A DNA stretch of 64,000 nucleotides. Origin: Ziziphus jujuba (taxonomy: Eukaryota; Streptophyta; Magnoliopsida; Rosales; Rhamnaceae). The translations under genes and the position numbers were made by a program. The stretch lies in the NCBI RefSeq assembly GCF_031755915.1, contig NC_083388.1, positions 5,897,501 to 5,961,500 of the forward strand, in the 5' to 3' direction. The number at the start of each line of letters is the position of its first letter. Position 1 is the first letter of the stretch. The notes beneath the pieces are model-generated. The model made no database searches. It saw only the letters and a list, made by a program, of their open reading frames with translations, and was not told where the DNA came from. Below are positions 61,673 to 64,000 of the stretch, piece after piece.

Positions 61673-62684
61673 CTTCTAATTAAAAGTGAAAACTCATAAT
61701 AAAGTGGATCAAAAAATTAATTAAATGAATAATAATAAATGTCATAAATATTACTTAAAACATAAGCAATAAATCTACGTATCACTTTATTTAGAAGATA
61801 TTTTTTATCCAATATTCCTTCACAGTCAATATGAACATAGTCACTCTCACATTCATCCTCATTATTATTTTTATCTACACTTGCCAACTGTATGACAAAT
61901 AAATTGTGAGCTATCGTAGTATCACCAAGAACATCTTCTTCAACAAAAGTACGATGTTATGGTGAAGTTAAAACAACAGACCATCTAGAATCAAGTTAAT
62001 AACAACAGACCATCTAGAATCAAGTTAATCTTCAACATAAAATACTTGTTGAATTTAGCAAAACAATGTCAAGCAATATCACAAACAAAATATCTACAAA
62101 AGCAAGATTAGGAAAACCCAACAAACCTAATTTAAAAAACCCAACGAATCTAACCTGAGGTTAAAAATAAAAAAATAAAAAAAATAACCCACCACATGTC
62201 TTTGCCAACCACAAAGAAAAAAGAAACTCGCCTAAACGATGGAGGCAAACGAAAAATGAAACCCAAAATATACCACTCTTCAAGTCTCTCTTAGATTTCT
62301 TCCAAATCTAATATCTTTTAGATAATGTACTTGATATAGTTTTAGAAAAGAAAAGGGATTTAAAAGCACGTGTAAAAATTTTAAAACACGCCAAAACTTT
62401 TCGGAAAATGGCAAAAAGGCGATCCTTTTGAAGATTTTTTTTATAAAAAAAAAAATAAGAGAACAGGCGATGCATTTACATCTTAAAGCAACCCCTGTTG
62501 CATCAATGTCATTATTTTTTTTGTTTTTTAATTAGTTTTTTATTTTTTATCTAAAAATAAATACTAAAAATATTTCTTATATATGTGAAACAAAATTACC
62601 AAAATGGTAGTTTAATTATTTTGTTTTCCAAGTATAGTTTATTTACTTTAAAATCTTGTAAATTTCTAATTTTTTTTTTTTTTT
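61673..62684. other. CACTA interior, no gene recognised
   Basis: It is A+T-rich. It includes a 29-bp direct duplication (61972-62000 and 62001-62029, unit AACAACAGACCATCTAGAAT...) and a GAACAGGCGATGCATTTACA subterminal-type unit at 62461. Confidence 0.5.
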
Positions 62685-63522
62685 GGGTTAATCACACTAA
62701 GCACCCCCGAGGTTTCCCTTACTTACAACCGGGTACCTTCCATGTTTTCATAATTACATTGCACATCTTCGAGGTTTTCCTTATTTACAACCGGATACCT
62801 ATATGTTTCCATAATTACATTACACACTCTCGAGGTTTTTCCCTTAATTACAACCGAGTACCTTCATCTTTATATAATTACATCCGCCTCCCTTCTGACA
62901 AGGTTTCATCTATAAAAATGTACTATCTCTCTTATGTAGCAGTTAAAATTTTATTAATTGTCCCTTGTATATATATTAATTAAATGTGGATTTTGATTGA
63001 TTTGAAAAATTAAATTTTTTTTTTTTAATTTGAAAAGGTTGAAGCCTAATGGATAGTAACTTGTTTGGCCATTCATTTACAAAAACAATTTTTGAAATCA
63101 AATTTTAAAAAAAAATTAGAAAACATAAAAATTATGTTTTAAACATTTCAGAGTGTGCCGTTAAAAATTGGTAGTTATTCTTCTACTTACTATCTGTTAG
63201 GCTTCAACCTTTTCAAATTAAAAAAACTTTATTTTTCGAATAAATCAAAATCAACGTTTAATTAACATATATAAGGGACAATTAATAAAATTTTAACAGC
63301 CAGATAAGAGAGAGAGTACATTTTTATGGATGAAGTTTTGTCAGAAAGGATGCGGATGTAATTATAGAAACATGAAGTTACCTGGTTGTAATTAAGGAAA
63401 AAACCTCGAGGGTGTGCAATGTATTTATGGAAACATAAAGGTATCTGGTTGTAATTAAGGAAAATCTCAAGGGTGTGTAATGTAATTATAGAAACATGGA
63501 AGATACCCGGTATAATTAACCC
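62685..63522. mobile_element. Foldback element with arms of about 340 bp, each holding 61-bp repeats
   Basis: The left arm (62685 to about 63050) and the right arm (about 63185-63522) are inverted copies, from GGGTTAAT at the outside to AAAAGGTTGAAGCCTAA at the inside, around a loop of about 130 bp. Each arm contains three units of about 61 bp with CGAGGTTT...ACAACC...ATTACAT. T runs flank both sides (62670-62684 and 63523-63533), a possible T-rich target duplication. It has no coding capacity; Mutator-like or foldback class is inferred. Confidence 0.85.
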
Positions 63523-64000
63523 TTTTTTTTTTTAGAAAGGGAATAAGCGACGCATTTACAACAGAAAACATCGCCTGTTCTAAGTTTTATTTTTTGTTCC
63601 TTAATTTGATGGAACAAGCAATGCATAAAAAGCAAAAAGAGTCACATATACTTTTTATTTTTTCCTTTTTTAGGAGTTATTAATTTGCTTTTAAAGTAAA
63701 GTTTATTTATTTTTAAAAGTTGCAAGTATTAAAATATTTTTTTCTTAAATTAAGAGAACAGGCGATACATTTACAATTTAAAGCATCGCATTTTCTCTCA
63801 ATTTCATTTTTTTCTTTGATTAATTTTTTATTCTTCATCTACAAATAAACACTGAAAATTTTTCTAAAAAATGCAAAGAAAAATATTGAAGATTGCTATT
63901 TATTTTTCTGTTTTTCAAGTACACTTTTATTCTTTATAAAATTTGCATGTCTTTTAATTTTTTATCTTTTTTAATTAAGAGAACAGGCGACACATTTTCT
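63523..64000. other. CACTA subterminal region, right edge
   Basis: It contains three GAACAGGCGA-type units in alternating orientation (63545-63585, 63750-63800, 63980-64000), as expected in the subterminal zone of a CACTA element. There is no gene in it. Confidence 0.55.

Larger units (their letters stand above)
57041..64000. mobile_element. CACTA-type DNA transposon, left end and beyond the window
   Basis: The left end ACTACAAGAA at 57041 matches the CACTACAAGAA end of CACTA elements, with its first base changed to T. Subterminal short repeats built on GGCGACG/TGTCGC occur at 57060-57360, and related GAACAGGCGATGCATTTACA units occur at about 62460, 63545, 63750 and 63980, in both orientations. 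The right end lies outside the window. The transposase is not visible here. The interior is filled by other elements. Confidence 0.7.

Overview
The window is plant nuclear DNA, most likely from a woody eudicot. It is A+T-rich, with long introns, (TA)n, (CA)n and poly-T tracts, and stacked LTR retrotransposons, TRIMs, a CACTA-type transposon and MITE-like elements. The host genes are all on the minus strand and are copies of one family: CC-NB-ARC-LRR (CNL) disease-resistance receptors of the RPS2/At4g27190-like type. I cannot name the species.

Layout. (1) 1-14872 holds the only intact receptor (NLR-A): a large first exon (12044-14872, CC + NB-ARC + first LRRs), then LRR exons at 9169-9600, 5007-5438, 334-816 and 1-250; the gene runs off the left edge. 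Each visible LRR exon starts at a codon boundary with V-(E/K)-F, and each visible exon 3' end is a Lys codon, usually in a P-L-F-x-x-K context, so the exons are symmetric cassettes. (2) 18.7-24.95 kb contains decayed LRR and CC/NB-ARC pieces of at least two more receptors. (3) 26398-52375 is a duplicate receptor (NLR-B), now a pseudogene, split by a Ty1/copia element carrying a nested TRIM (26554-31782), a second TRIM (32135-32788), a nested pair of 3.4-kb solo-LTR-like elements (36822-43581) and a second copia element inside the NB-ARC domain (46681-51732). (4) 54.6-57.03 kb is a second copy of the 22.98-23.98 kb remnant, carrying a 1.7-kb solo-LTR-like insertion. (5) From 57041 to the right edge lies a CACTA-type transposon that has taken in a retroelement fragment, a 2.7-kb solo LTR and an 838-bp foldback element.

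History as read from the sequence. Block 1-16080 and block 33.0-53.5 kb are copies of one ancestral gene plus its 5' flank. NLR-B lacks the part matching about 3965-11395, which in NLR-A holds two cassettes made by a tandem duplication of about 4.16 kb. The two cassettes (9169-9600 and 5007-5438) differ at about 21 of 432 bases. Nearly all of these changes alter amino acids, and most of those fall at the variable positions of the LxxLxLxxC strand motif, while the adjoining introns differ by only about 2%. That pattern, in the one gene that still looks functional, is the most interesting signal here. I found no evidence of a wholly new type of system.
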